This document shows positions 1-7,137 of a stretch of 10,352 bases of DNA, in pieces; within the stretch, counting starts at the first letter, position 1; each line of letters begins with the position of its first letter. The position numbers and the translations under genes are program-made. The notes under the pieces are model-generated. The model was not told the DNA's origin, ran no database searches, and saw only the letters and a list, made by a program, of their open reading frames with translations. The stretch comes from Candidatus Omnitrophota bacterium (GTDB lineage: Bacteria > Omnitrophota > Gorgyraeia > Gygaellales > Profunditerraquicolaceae), in contig JAHKBC010000156.1 in NCBI GenBank assembly GCA_018825725.1, positions 1-10,352 of the forward strand, given 5' to 3'.

Positions 1-1
1 C

Positions 2-1051
2 ATTTCTACGGTTACGCCTACCGGTAATAAGGTTGCCCGCTCTTATGCCCGCAACCATGATTTTATAACTTATCTACCTTTAGACTTAAGTTTCATCGTA
101 AGGAAAATCATTGCAAAAATCCAGCCTTCTTTATTTATAATTGCCGAAACAGAGATCTGGCCAAATACTATTACTCTTTTACACAAATATGGTATTCCCG
201 TAATCGTAGTGAATGGAAGAATCTCCGATGGGTCGTATAGGGGGTACCTATTAATAAGGTTTTTATTGAAGCCGATCCTAAAAAAGGTGAGTTTTTTTTG
301 CGTCCAGACCCATTCGGATGCAGAAAGGTTGGCAAGCCTGGGGGTAGACAAGGATAAAATAGAAGTAACCGGCAATATGAAATTCGATAGTTATGATTAC
401 GCGGATTTAAAAAGAGAATTCACGGATTTAAGATTTTTACTTAAGGTTAAAAGAGAGGACAAAGTTTTAGTTTGTGGAAGCACGCATCCGGGTGAGGAAA
501 AAATCATATTGGAGGTTTACAAAAAGTTAATTAAGGAGTATAAGAATTTGAAATTGTTAATAGCCCCTCGTCATCCGGAACGCGGCCGGCAGGTTGCGGA
601 TTTAATTCAAAATAGCGGTTTGCAGAGCGTAAGAATAAGCCGGCGGGATGAATTAGGTTCGTTATCGGCAGGAGGGGAAGTTTTTGTCCTAGACACAATA
701 GGGGAGTTGGTTTCATATTATAAGTTAGCGGACATCGTTTTTGTGGGGGGAAGTTTAACTAAAGTTGGCGGCCACAATATCTTGGAGCCGGCGAGCATGG
801 GTAAACCGGTTATATTCGGTCCGTATATGTTCAATTTTCGTGATATCGCAGAGATATTTTTGGATTCCCGGGCTGCGCTGCGGGTTTCGACAGATGAGGA
901 TCTCTTTAGGGCAGTAAAGTATCTTTTGGATAATCCCGTCGAAATTCCGCTTATGGTAAAAAGAGCTTTGGAGGTTATTTGTTTAAATCAAGGCGCAACG
1001 GCGAAGAATATTGCGCAGATAAAACGCCTCTTTTTCATTAAAGATGCTTGA
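2..1051 (+). CDS. waaA: 3-deoxy-D-manno-octulosonic acid (Kdo) transferase, 5'-truncated by window edge
   Basis: This enzyme adds Kdo from CMP-Kdo to the lipid A precursor at the inner face of the cytoplasmic membrane, the first step of LPS core assembly. The frame is open from base 2, giving 349 visible residues; roughly 75-80 N-terminal residues of the usual ~420 are missing. Family signatures visible: TVTPTGNKVA near the start, ETEIWPN at visible residues 49-55, VNGRISD at 70-76, APRHPER in the second GT-B half, and the sugar-nucleotide-binding stretch GGSLTKVGGHNILEP starting near 249, followed by GKPVIFGPYMFNF. An internal GTG at 209 is valine 70, not a start. The gene overlaps the next by 8 bp (ATG inside the end of waaA), suggesting translational coupling. 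Identification is firm; whether it adds one or several Kdo residues cannot be read from sequence. Confidence 0.95.
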   Translation: MSTVTPTGNKVARSYARNHDFITYLPLDLSFIVRKIIAKIQPSLFIIAETEIWPNTITLLHKYGIPVIVVNGRISDGSYRGYLLIRFLLKPILKKVSFFCVQTHSDAERLASLGVDKDKIEVTGNMKFDSYDYADLKREFTDLRFLLKVKREDKVLVCGSTHPGEEKIILEVYKKLIKEYKNLKLLIAPRHPERGRQVADLIQNSGLQSVRISRRDELGSLSAGGEVFVLDTIGELVSYYKLADIVFVGGSLTKVGGHNILEPASMGKPVIFGPYMFNFRDIAEIFLDSRAALRVSTDEDLFRAVKYLLDNPVEIPLMVKRALEVICLNQGATAKNIAQIKRLFFIKDA

Positions 1052-1772
1052 AATAACCATTAGAGAATATAATTCTGTTGCCATCTTTGAACTATCCGGT
1101 ACATTGGATGTTAATGCCTCAAATTTCATTGAGAAGATCGGAAGGTGTTTTGAGTCCGGCTATAATGATATTCTCTGTGATTTTGAGGGGGTAAGTTTAT
1201 TGGATTACTCCGGGCTTTCGGTATTGACCATTGCTTATAGGAATGCGCTTAACCATAAGGCTAGGATAAAGTTTGTGAATATGCCAGCGCATATCCAAAA
1301 GGTCCTTTCTTTTGCGTGTTTAGACCGGGTGTTGGAGATTTATAGCGATAAAGATACAGCCTTGAAGAGTTTCCAGGAGGATCGCTCGATTGCCGAAGTC
1401 CAGAAGATGCATTTGCGCCGCAGGTTTAAGCGCCTGGATTTGGATATTCTTTTTTATTATAAATCACTGTCGGAAAAAGAGTTTTATTCCGGAAAAGTTT
1501 TGAATATAAGCGCTGTAGGTATGCTGGTTTTTTCCGAAAACCGGGTTTATCCGATAGGAGAGACATTAAATATTCAAATTACACTTTCGGGAATACTATC
1601 GTCCATAGAATTAGAGGCCAAGGTTGTCTGGCTGGTGGAAAAGGATATTCAGCCTCAGATCTATCCTGGGATGGGCCTGGCATTTTGTAATATTGATTCT
1701 CTCACTCAAGAAAAAATAGTGGAATTTGTTGAGCGTAACCTTCCTTTGAATTCTTCCACAGAATGTTCCTAA
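1044..1772 (+). CDS. STAS-PilZ two-domain protein (anti-sigma antagonist-like domain fused to c-di-GMP receptor domain)
   Basis: A 242-residue cytoplasmic protein without signal peptide or membrane segment. Residues 1-110 resemble a STAS domain of the anti-sigma-factor antagonist type (SpoIIAA-like): the core reads LLDYSGLSVL, so D54 and S56 occupy the places of the conserved Asp and phosphorylatable Ser in the family's DSSGL motif, with Tyr at the first Ser. Residues about 120-235 are a PilZ domain: RxxxR is met by R126 and R130, and the second motif NISAVG (N154, S156, G159) fits (D/N)xSxxG, so c-di-GMP binding is plausible. The ATG lies within the last codons of waaA and has no clear Shine-Dalgarno, consistent with coupled translation. 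By inference, c-di-GMP could gate partner-switching with an anti-sigma kinase or phosphatase; no such partner is in the window. Domain calls are confident, the role is not. Confidence 0.85.
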   Translation: MLEITIREYNSVAIFELSGTLDVNASNFIEKIGRCFESGYNDILCDFEGVSLLDYSGLSVLTIAYRNALNHKARIKFVNMPAHIQKVLSFACLDRVLEIYSDKDTALKSFQEDRSIAEVQKMHLRRRFKRLDLDILFYYKSLSEKEFYSGKVLNISAVGMLVFSENRVYPIGETLNIQITLSGILSSIELEAKVVWLVEKDIQPQIYPGMGLAFCNIDSLTQEKIVEFVERNLPLNSSTECS

Positions 1773-1872
1773 GATTAAATACATTGTCTTATCACCTGCC
1801 TTGAGTTAGAAGCTATTATAGCGAAATTTACTGTGTTTGTATGTATTTACCAATGCCGGATTTTGTTTTTTC

Positions 1873-1901
1873 TTGCATTCACACATGCCTTATAGTATAT
1901 A
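1873..1901 (+). promoter_or_regulatory. Possible sigma-70 promoter for the desulfoferrodoxin-like gene
   Basis: TTGCAT (1873-1878) and TATATA (1896-1901) are separated by 17 bases. The match to consensus is modest (3/6 and 4/6), but this is the best candidate in the 238-bp gap and would place the transcript start near 1908, just before the hairpin at 1918-1971. The adjacent TATAGT at 1891-1896 is a better -10 match but has no acceptable -35. The rest of the gap (1773-1870) shows nothing I recognise. Confidence 0.4.
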
Positions 1902-1917
1902 GGAATATAAGGATAGA

Positions 1918-1971
1918 GGATTTAACTTCGTTAGCAGGCGATTAAGGCTATAGGGCTAACGGAGTAAATTT
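1918..1971 (+). promoter_or_regulatory. Long 5'-UTR stem-loop upstream of the desulfoferrodoxin-like gene
   Basis: The arm ending in CTTCGTTAGC (1920-1935) pairs with GCTAACGGAGTAAAT (1955-1969). This gives about 15 base pairs with one G-T wobble and one bulged A, extendable by two outer G-T wobbles, around a 19-nt purine-rich loop (1936-1954). No T-run follows, so it is not a terminator. It lies about 40 bases before the Shine-Dalgarno and would be near the 5' end of the transcript. The loop does not contain the class-I c-di-GMP riboswitch core and I cannot match it to another known riboswitch. It may be a stability or protein-binding element, or an unrecognised sensor. Confidence 0.55.
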
Positions 1972-2010
1972 GATGCGATTTAGACTATATAAATTTAGGA
2001 GGAATGGATA

Positions 2011-2346
2011 ATGCGTATTTTTATTTTTGGATTAGCTTGTATCATTAGCAGCGCAGGAGTTGCTTTTGCCCATCCTCCCAAGAGTATCATCGTCAAAGTA
2101 TCAAATGCAACCTTGGATGTGGTCATTACTCATCCGGTAGCTGAGCGTACTAGCCATTACATATTTAATGTAACGGTCAAGGTTAATAATCAACAAGCTA
2201 TTGAACAGAAATTTACAGTACAAAATGACAGCGATAAACAGGTGGCGCTGTATTATATACCCGGCTTAAAGAAAGATGATATAATCGAGGTGAGGGCAAG
2301 TTGTAACAAAGGTGGAGACCTTAGCGAAACGGTTATTGTGGAATAG
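2011..2346 (+). CDS. Secreted desulfoferrodoxin/superoxide reductase-like small protein
   Basis: A 111-residue protein with a clear Sec signal peptide (residues 1-20; AFA before the cleavage site), so the mature chain starts with His21 (HPPK). A consensus AGGAGG lies 8 bases before the ATG. The mature domain resembles the iron-binding fold of desulfoferrodoxin/neelaredoxin: THPV...SHYI at 40-51 recalls the HPMxxxHYI iron-ligand loop, and the final SCNKGG recalls the CNxHG loop. H41, H49 and C98 are kept. The position of the last His ligand is Gly101, and the loop between H41 and H49 is two residues longer than usual. In true superoxide reductases the iron has four His and one Cys ligand, so iron chemistry may be lost or changed. 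The free N-terminal His of the mature protein could supply a replacement ligand (inference). It lies 67 bp upstream of ferritin. Fold assignment is moderate; catalytic activity is unproven. Confidence 0.7.
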   Translation: MRIFIFGLACIISSAGVAFAHPPKSIIVKVSNATLDVVITHPVAERTSHYIFNVTVKVNNQQAIEQKFTVQNDSDKQVALYYIPGLKKDDIIEVRASCNKGGDLSETVIVE

Positions 2347-2360
2347 TTTACTGGAAATGG

Positions 2361-2389
2361 TTGATAAAAAGGTTAAAAATAGTTATAAT
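2361..2389 (+). promoter_or_regulatory. Strong sigma-70-type promoter for ferritin
   Basis: TTGATA (2361-2366), a 17-base spacer, and a perfect TATAAT (2384-2389). Transcription would begin near 2396, leaving a short leader of under 20 bases with the Shine-Dalgarno GGAGGT (2403-2408) five bases before the ATG. This is the best promoter match in the window. I see no clear Fur box overlapping it. Confidence 0.8.
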
Positions 2390-2413
2390 AAGGCATAAAA
2401 GGGGAGGTAAGAA

Positions 2414-2905
2414 ATGGATAAGAAATTACAGAATGTTTTTAACGATCAGATTAAGAATGAGTTAGCCTCCGGCTACCTTTATTTATCTATGGCAGCCTGG
2501 TTTGAAGCCGCGAATTTAGAGGGATTTGCCCATTGGATGAAGGTACAGGTTAAAGAAGAAGAAAACCATGCCATGAAGATGTTTGATTTCTTAAATGATC
2601 GCGGGGTGAGGGTAGTGTTGCAGGCAATACCACAGCCGGAAATTGAGTTTTCTTCCGTTAAGGAGATATTTGAAAAGACTCTAGCCCATGAGAAGAAGGT
2701 AACCGCTTTAATCAATAAGCTTTACGAATTATCCAAGAGTATAGATGATTATCCTGCTTCTGCTTTTCTGCAGTGGTTTATTACCGAACAGGTGGAAGAG
2801 GAGAAGAATGCTACAAAAATCTTAGAAACGATTAAAATGATTAAAGGTGATGGTTCGGCAGCCCTGATTATGCTGGATAGGGAGCTGGCCAAGAGAGAGG
2901 GATAA
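2414..2905 (+). CDS. ftnA: Non-heme bacterial ferritin (FtnA type)
   Basis: Cytoplasmic iron-storage protein of 163 residues, the normal length for FtnA; the family assembles into 24-mer cages that oxidise Fe(II) and store ferric mineral. The di-iron ferroxidase centre is complete when aligned to E. coli FtnA with an offset of one: E16, Y23, E49, H52, E93, Q126. The third-site residues E48, E125, E128 and E129 are also present. There is no methionine haem ligand pattern or rubrerythrin-type rubredoxin tail, so it is neither bacterioferritin nor rubrerythrin. It has its own strong promoter and a good Shine-Dalgarno. The downstream trpB-like gene starts 5 bp after its stop, so the two are probably cotranscribed. 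The upstream desulfoferrodoxin-like gene suggests an iron/oxygen-stress grouping. Confidence 0.95.
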   Translation: MDKKLQNVFNDQIKNELASGYLYLSMAAWFEAANLEGFAHWMKVQVKEEENHAMKMFDFLNDRGVRVVLQAIPQPEIEFSSVKEIFEKTLAHEKKVTALINKLYELSKSIDDYPASAFLQWFITEQVEEEKNATKILETIKMIKGDGSAALIMLDRELAKREG

Positions 2906-2910
2906 TTAAT

Positions 2911-4251
2911 ATGGATGACTTTAAAGTAGTCCTGGATGAAAAGGAGATTCCTTATCAATGGTATAATGTTGTTAGAGATTTGCCGTTTCAATTGCCGCCT
3001 CCAATTAACCCGGGAACCAAGAAACCGCTCACTAAAGATGATTTAAGGCCGATTTTTCCTTTAAGCCTTATCGAGCAGGAGGTAAGCCAGGATTCATGGA
3101 TTGCAATTCCCAATGAGATAAGAGATATCTATCGTATGTGGAGGCCGACTCCTTTGAGAAGGGCAAGAAGACTGGAAAAATTGCTGAAAACCAAGTCCAG
3201 GATTTACTATAAAGATGAGAGCGTTTCTCCTACCGGAAGCCATAAGGCCAATACTGCCATTGTTCAAGCCTATTACAATAAAAAAGAGGGCATCAAGCGA
3301 TTAGTCACTGAAACCGGAGCAGGGCAATGGGGTTCAGCTTTAAGCTTTGCCTGCAATATCTTTTCTTTATCCTGCAGGGTTTATATGGTAAAGGTGAGTT
3401 ACCATCAGAAGCCTTTTCGCAAATCCCTCATGCATATCTGGGGCGCTGAGGTTATTCCTTCGCCTTCAGAGAAGACTGAATGCGGAAGAAAAATTCTATC
3501 CCTTGACCCGCACTGCCAGGGAAGCCTGGGGATCGCTATATCCGAGGCTGTTGAAGAAGCAGCTAAGGATAAGTTGGCTAACTATTCTTTGGGAAGTGTT
3601 CTGAATCATGTTTTACTGCATCAGACTGTAATAGGATTAGAGACTAGAAAGCAGCTAAAGAAAGCCGGAGAAAAACCGGATTATCTGGTAGCCTGCGTAG
3701 GAGGAGGAAGCAATTTTGGAGGTTTCGTTCTTCCTTTTATCAAAGAACATTTAAAGAACAGAAAAATAAAGATTATTGCAGTTGAACCTTCTGCCTGTCC
3801 GAGTTTAACCCGCGGGCTTTATCGCTATGATTTCGGAGATACAGCTATGTTGACGCCTCTGGTGAAGATGTTTACCTTAGGCCATAAATTTATTCCTCCG
3901 GGAATCCATGCCGGCGGCCTTAGGTATCACGGATGTTCTCCTTTGATCAGCGCTCTGGCTGAAAACGGGATTATTGAATCTATCTCTTGTCGGCAGTTAG
4001 AGGTATTTAAGGCTGCGGTAACTTTTGCTCAGGCCGAGGGTATTATTCCGGCGCCTGAGACTGCCCATGCGGTTAAAGTAGCCATAGACCTGGCTCGGCA
4101 AAATAAAGAAAAATGCATTGTCTTTAACTTTAGTGGACATGGGTTCCTGGATTTGTCTTCTTATGATAAATTCTTATCCGGTGAACTTAAAAATTATGCA
4201 TACCCTTTAAATGAGATAAAAAGATCATTGAAGGATTTGCCTAAACTTTAG
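2911..4251 (+). CDS. trpB: TrpB2-type tryptophan synthase beta chain (PLP-dependent)
   Basis: A 446-residue fold-type II PLP enzyme that joins indole and L-serine to make tryptophan. It belongs to the longer TrpB2 group rather than the ~400-residue TrpB1: it has an extended N-terminal segment ([10 protein letters not shown] onward) and the TrpB2-like [13 protein letters not shown] region. Seen: PLP lysine K112 in GSHKAN, catalytic-loop E134 in ETGAGQWG, phosphate-binding GGGSN at 264-268, and PETAHA at 382-387. The C-terminal SGHG replaces the SGRG of TrpB1. No trpA or other trp gene is in the window. TrpB2 enzymes usually lack the surface that pairs with TrpA and are thought to salvage free indole. 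The start has an AGAGAGGGA-like ribosome site inside the end of ftnA. Its link to ferritin is positional only. Confidence 0.93.
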   Translation: MDDFKVVLDEKEIPYQWYNVVRDLPFQLPPPINPGTKKPLTKDDLRPIFPLSLIEQEVSQDSWIAIPNEIRDIYRMWRPTPLRRARRLEKLLKTKSRIYYKDESVSPTGSHKANTAIVQAYYNKKEGIKRLVTETGAGQWGSALSFACNIFSLSCRVYMVKVSYHQKPFRKSLMHIWGAEVIPSPSEKTECGRKILSLDPHCQGSLGIAISEAVEEAAKDKLANYSLGSVLNHVLLHQTVIGLETRKQLKKAGEKPDYLVACVGGGSNFGGFVLPFIKEHLKNRKIKIIAVEPSACPSLTRGLYRYDFGDTAMLTPLVKMFTLGHKFIPPGIHAGGLRYHGCSPLISALAENGIIESISCRQLEVFKAAVTFAQAEGIIPAPETAHAVKVAIDLARQNKEKCIVFNFSGHGFLDLSSYDKFLSGELKNYAYPLNEIKRSLKDLPKL

Positions 4252-4276
4252 ATAATTAGGTGCTAAAAGAAAGATT

Positions 4277-5641
4277 ATGAGAAATATAGGTGTGCAGGTA
4301 AAATTGAGCGTAACTTTTATTATCCTGGTAGCGGTATCCTTGATGGTGACAACCTTCTTTATTTACCAACAGGCAGTTATTCAGCAAAAGGAAAACCTGC
4401 GCGCGCGCATATTAGCTTTAGCTAAGGTCTCTAGTAGCATGATTGACGGAGACAAATTTGTGCAGATAAAACCTGTCCTGGAAAGCCAGGCCACCCCGGC
4501 TTATCAAGAAATCAAGATGGTTTTGGGCAGGATAAGGGATACTGAGCCTTTGATTGATTCGGTATATACGATGGTCAAGAGCAATAAGGATAATATCTTG
4601 ATATTCGTCGTGGATTCTGGAGACCGCCAGAGAATAATCGCGTATGCGGGCGAGCGTTATGATATAAGCCTGCTACCAGAGGCAAAATTGGCTTTTAGGC
4701 AACCTACAGTAGAAAAAGAATTTAGCGTTGATAAATGGGGCACCTGGCTTTCAGGGTATTCTCCTATTTATACTAGTAGCGGACAGGTGGTGGGTATTGT
4801 GGGAGTGGATGTTTCAGCTAGCTCCATAAAACAACTGGAGGTTGCATTAGCCAGGCGTTTCTTCGTTGTTTTAATTTTAGGTATACTTATTTCCTTATTG
4901 GTAGCATGGATGGTGGCTAAGGGGATTACCAGTCCTTTAAGGGTACTGATGTCGGCGGTTAAAGAAATAGAAAAGGGTAATTTTAAATATAAAGTTAATA
5001 TTAAATCCAAAGACGAGTTAAGGGACCTGGCAGTGGCTTTTAATAATATGACCGATAGTTTATCTGTGGCCCAGGTTAAATTGCAGGAGTATTATTTAAA
5101 TACCATTAAATCCCTGGCCCGGGCCCTGGAAGCTAAGGATGCTTTTGTCAAAGGCCATTCTGAAAGAGTTACCTTCTACGCGGTTAATATTGCCAAACGC
5201 ATGGGTTTGTCGGAGTCTGATGTAAAATTGCTGGAGGATCTGTCTATTCTCCATGACATAGGAAAAATCGGCATACCGGAGGAAGTATTAAACAAGGTAG
5301 AGGTGCTTTCGGAAGAAGAGTGGCGGTTGATAAAAATGCATCCTAAGATAGGCGAGGATATCTTAGGACACGTTGAATCTCTGGCTCCGGGATTATCCAT
5401 TATCCGCGACCATCATGAGCGGGTTGATGGTAGGGGTTATCCCCGGGGATTAAGTAAGGAAGAGATTACCAGGCTAGCTTCGATAGTTACAGTTGCCGAT
5501 TCCTATGATGCCATGACTTCAGACCGGCCTTACCGAAAAGCCCTCACCAAGAATGAGGCTATTGCTGCGCTTAAAGAAAATAAGAATTCTCAGTTTGACT
5601 CCGATGTAGTCGATGCATTCCTATCCTACCTTCAAGAATAA
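4277..5641 (+). CDS. Membrane-bound HD-GYP phosphodiesterase with extracytoplasmic sensor and HAMP domain
   Basis: A 454-residue sensor enzyme predicted to hydrolyse cyclic di-GMP. Order: transmembrane helix about 10-32; extracytoplasmic segment 33-193 with a Cache-like end (WGTWLSGYSPIYTSSGQVVG, then GVDVS); transmembrane helix about 194-214; HAMP about 213-266; HD-GYP domain about 275-454. The catalytic set looks intact: H294 (KGHSER), H326-D327 in HDIGKIG, K330, H355 in MHP, H379-H380, the GYP triplet at 387-389 in DGRGYP, and D408 in ADSYDAM. An active phosphodiesterase is therefore expected; some family members prefer other cyclic dinucleotides. The start has only a weak AAAGAAAG ribosome site and lies 25 bp after trpB. 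Its end overlaps the next gene by 29 bp, suggesting cotranscription. The ligand of the sensor domain is unknown. Confidence 0.92.
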   Translation: MRNIGVQVKLSVTFIILVAVSLMVTTFFIYQQAVIQQKENLRARILALAKVSSSMIDGDKFVQIKPVLESQATPAYQEIKMVLGRIRDTEPLIDSVYTMVKSNKDNILIFVVDSGDRQRIIAYAGERYDISLLPEAKLAFRQPTVEKEFSVDKWGTWLSGYSPIYTSSGQVVGIVGVDVSASSIKQLEVALARRFFVVLILGILISLLVAWMVAKGITSPLRVLMSAVKEIEKGNFKYKVNIKSKDELRDLAVAFNNMTDSLSVAQVKLQEYYLNTIKSLARALEAKDAFVKGHSERVTFYAVNIAKRMGLSESDVKLLEDLSILHDIGKIGIPEEVLNKVEVLSEEEWRLIKMHPKIGEDILGHVESLAPGLSIIRDHHERVDGRGYPRGLSKEEITRLASIVTVADSYDAMTSDRPYRKALTKNEAIAALKENKNSQFDSDVVDAFLSYLQE

Positions 5642-7010
5642 CACTCTTAATTCTATCCCCTACAGATATTTACTCTGTTTGCTAGTTTTCTTGTTTGTTT
5701 TCTCGCCTTGCTTTTTATACGCTCAAAGCCTTTTTACTAAGCATGATCGGGTATTAATTCTTGCTCCCCATCCTGATGACGAAATCATAGGTACGGGAGG
5801 GGTTATCCAACAGGCTCTTAAGGCGCATGCTAAGTTAAAGGTGGCTTGTTTTACCAACGGGGATAATAACGAGTTGGCTTTTATTGTTTATGAAAAGCGC
5901 ATTACCTTTAAAAAGGATGAATTCCTGCACATGGGACAGACCCGGGCCAGGGAGACGATTAAGGCCTTAGAGTTTATGGGCCTTAGAGCCGAGGATATTG
6001 TTTTTCTGGGGTATCCGGACTTTGGGACCTTGGAGATTCTTACCACGCATTGGCAAGATACCGGGCCTTTTAAAAGCATGTTTGCCCGCGTATCAGAGAT
6101 TTCCTATCCGGATGCTTTGTCTTTCCGCGCTGCGTTTGTAGGCGAGAACATATTAAAAGATTTAGAAAAGATAATCCTGGAGTTTAAGCCGAACAAAATA
6201 TTTTTATCTCATCCCGGAGACACCAATCGCGACCACCAGGCGCTCTACTTATTTACAAGAATTGCTCTTTGGAATCTGGAAGGTAGAATTAAAAGCCCTA
6301 AACTTTATCCTTACCTTATCCATGTAGTTAAATGGCCCATGCCCAGGGGGCATCACCTGGATTTGGAATTAGATCCTCCGGATAAATTTAAACCCTTCAA
6401 ATGGAGCAAGGTTTTTCTTAGTGAGGCTGAAGTAAGTTTAAAGCATAAGGCCATAAATTTCTTTACCAGTCAAATCGAGTATAATCCGCCTTATTTATTT
6501 ACCTTTGCCCGTAAAAATGAGCTTTTCGGAGATTACCCTCCTGTGTGGTTGAAGAAGAATAGAGGTAAAGTTATTTTCTGGACTAGGCTGGATGCGGATA
6601 GTGATATCGAAGATGGTTCTGATATTACGGGCGAGGAAGGTGGTAATCTTATCTTTGGGTTAGCTTACAGATATGATGATCATAATTTATATGTGAAAAT
6701 GCATCTTAAAAACAGGATGTCTTTAGTCAAAGGGATAAGTATTTTTTTATTGGGTTATAGTAAAAGTGAGTCTTTTGCCAGGATGCCGAAGATCAAGATT
6801 TCGCTAGGGCTTTTTGCAAAAAGCATCAAGGATAAGAAGCGCCCTATATTCATGCGAGGCTTTAAGATTAGTTACCAGGGCAGTGATCTCATTCTTAATA
6901 TCCCTTTGGCAGGCTTAGGGTATCCGGATTATATACTTACCAGGGTCCGTACAGGAATAAAGAGTTTTACTTTTTATACTAATAGCTGGCGTATAATAGA
7001 GCTGCAATAA
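5613..7010 (+). CDS. Exported PIG-L/LmbE-family deacetylase with extra C-terminal domain
   Basis: A 465-residue protein with a hydrophobic export signal at about residues 16-37 (LYA before the likely cleavage site), so it probably acts in the periplasm or at the cell surface. Residues about 45-300 are a PIG-L/LmbE zinc-dependent N-deacetylase domain: AHPDDE at 52-57 and HPGDTNRDH at 200-208. By analogy with MshB, H53, D56 and H208 would bind zinc and D55 would be the general base. The family removes acetyl groups from N-acetylglucosamine-containing substrates. Residues about 315-465 form a beta-rich tail (YDDHNLYVKM at about 353-362) that resembles a CBM9/DOMON-type sandwich; this part is tentative. 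The ATG lies 29 bp inside the HD-GYP gene, without a visible Shine-Dalgarno, so translation may be coupled. A later start would shorten the signal's basic region. The substrate is not readable from sequence, but a surface or peptidoglycan amino sugar is plausible. Confidence 0.85.
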   Translation: MHSYPTFKNNTLNSIPYRYLLCLLVFLFVFSPCFLYAQSLFTKHDRVLILAPHPDDEIIGTGGVIQQALKAHAKLKVACFTNGDNNELAFIVYEKRITFKKDEFLHMGQTRARETIKALEFMGLRAEDIVFLGYPDFGTLEILTTHWQDTGPFKSMFARVSEISYPDALSFRAAFVGENILKDLEKIILEFKPNKIFLSHPGDTNRDHQALYLFTRIALWNLEGRIKSPKLYPYLIHVVKWPMPRGHHLDLELDPPDKFKPFKWSKVFLSEAEVSLKHKAINFFTSQIEYNPPYLFTFARKNELFGDYPPVWLKKNRGKVIFWTRLDADSDIEDGSDITGEEGGNLIFGLAYRYDDHNLYVKMHLKNRMSLVKGISIFLLGYSKSESFARMPKIKISLGLFAKSIKDKKRPIFMRGFKISYQGSDLILNIPLAGLGYPDYILTRVRTGIKSFTFYTNSWRIIELQ

Positions 7011-7039
7011 TAGTTTTGATAACTTTATAGTGTTCGGTT

Positions 7040-7062
7040 AATCCCTGGATCGGGTTTTTTTT
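7040..7062 (+). terminator. Weak terminator-like site after the deacetylase gene
   Basis: CCC (7043-7045) and GGG (7052-7054) can pair around a 6-base loop, with two more A-T pairs possible beyond a mismatch, followed by a run of eight T. The stem is short, so termination may be partial. Its position 30 bases after the stop codon and before the next promoter supports the end of the HD-GYP/deacetylase operon. Confidence 0.4.
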
Positions 7063-7065
7063 GAA

Positions 7066-7094
7066 TTGACATATGATGCCAGATGTGATAAAAC
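7066..7094 (+). promoter_or_regulatory. Promoter with perfect TTGACA -35 for the MscS-like gene
   Basis: TTGACA (7066-7071) is a perfect -35. At 17-base spacing the -10 is TAAAAC (7089-7094, 4/6); GATAAA at 7087-7092 is an alternative at 15-base spacing. Transcription would start near 7100, immediately before the hairpin at 7103-7133. The same TTG could be read as a start codon of a longer frame, but the promoter, hairpin and later AGGAGG argue against that. Confidence 0.6.
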
Positions 7095-7102
7095 AGAAAA
7101 TG

Positions 7103-7137
7103 AACAGCCCCAGGATGTACTGGGAGAGCTGTTTTTT
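7103..7137 (+). terminator. Terminator-like hairpin in the leader of the MscS-like gene (possible attenuator)
   Basis: AACAGC-CCCAG (7103-7113) pairs with CTGGG (7120-7124) and GCTGTT (7128-7133), with an AGA bulge on the 3' side and a 6-base loop. This makes 11 base pairs followed directly by TTTT (six T in a row counting the stem end). It looks like an intrinsic terminator lying between the promoter and the ribosome binding site, about 20 bases before the start codon. It could attenuate the downstream gene, or back up termination of the upstream operon. Confidence 0.6.

Noticed and set aside
70..375. Minus-strand frame of 101 codons opposite waaA
   Set aside because: It is antisense to a well-conserved gene and its translation shows no family features; the other minus-strand frames are rejected for the same reason.
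209..1051. A separate gene starting at GTG 209
   Set aside because: The same frame is open back to base 2 and carries WaaA motifs upstream of 209, so this is an internal codon of waaA.
1853..1945. A 30-codon ATG reading frame in the gap before the desulfoferrodoxin-like gene
   Set aside because: No Shine-Dalgarno, it overlaps the candidate promoter and the hairpin, and its product resembles nothing I recognise.
1918..1971. Class-I c-di-GMP riboswitch, tempting because of nearby c-di-GMP genes
   Set aside because: The conserved core (GGCAAACC and GACGCAAAGC type segments) is absent and the single hairpin is too simple.
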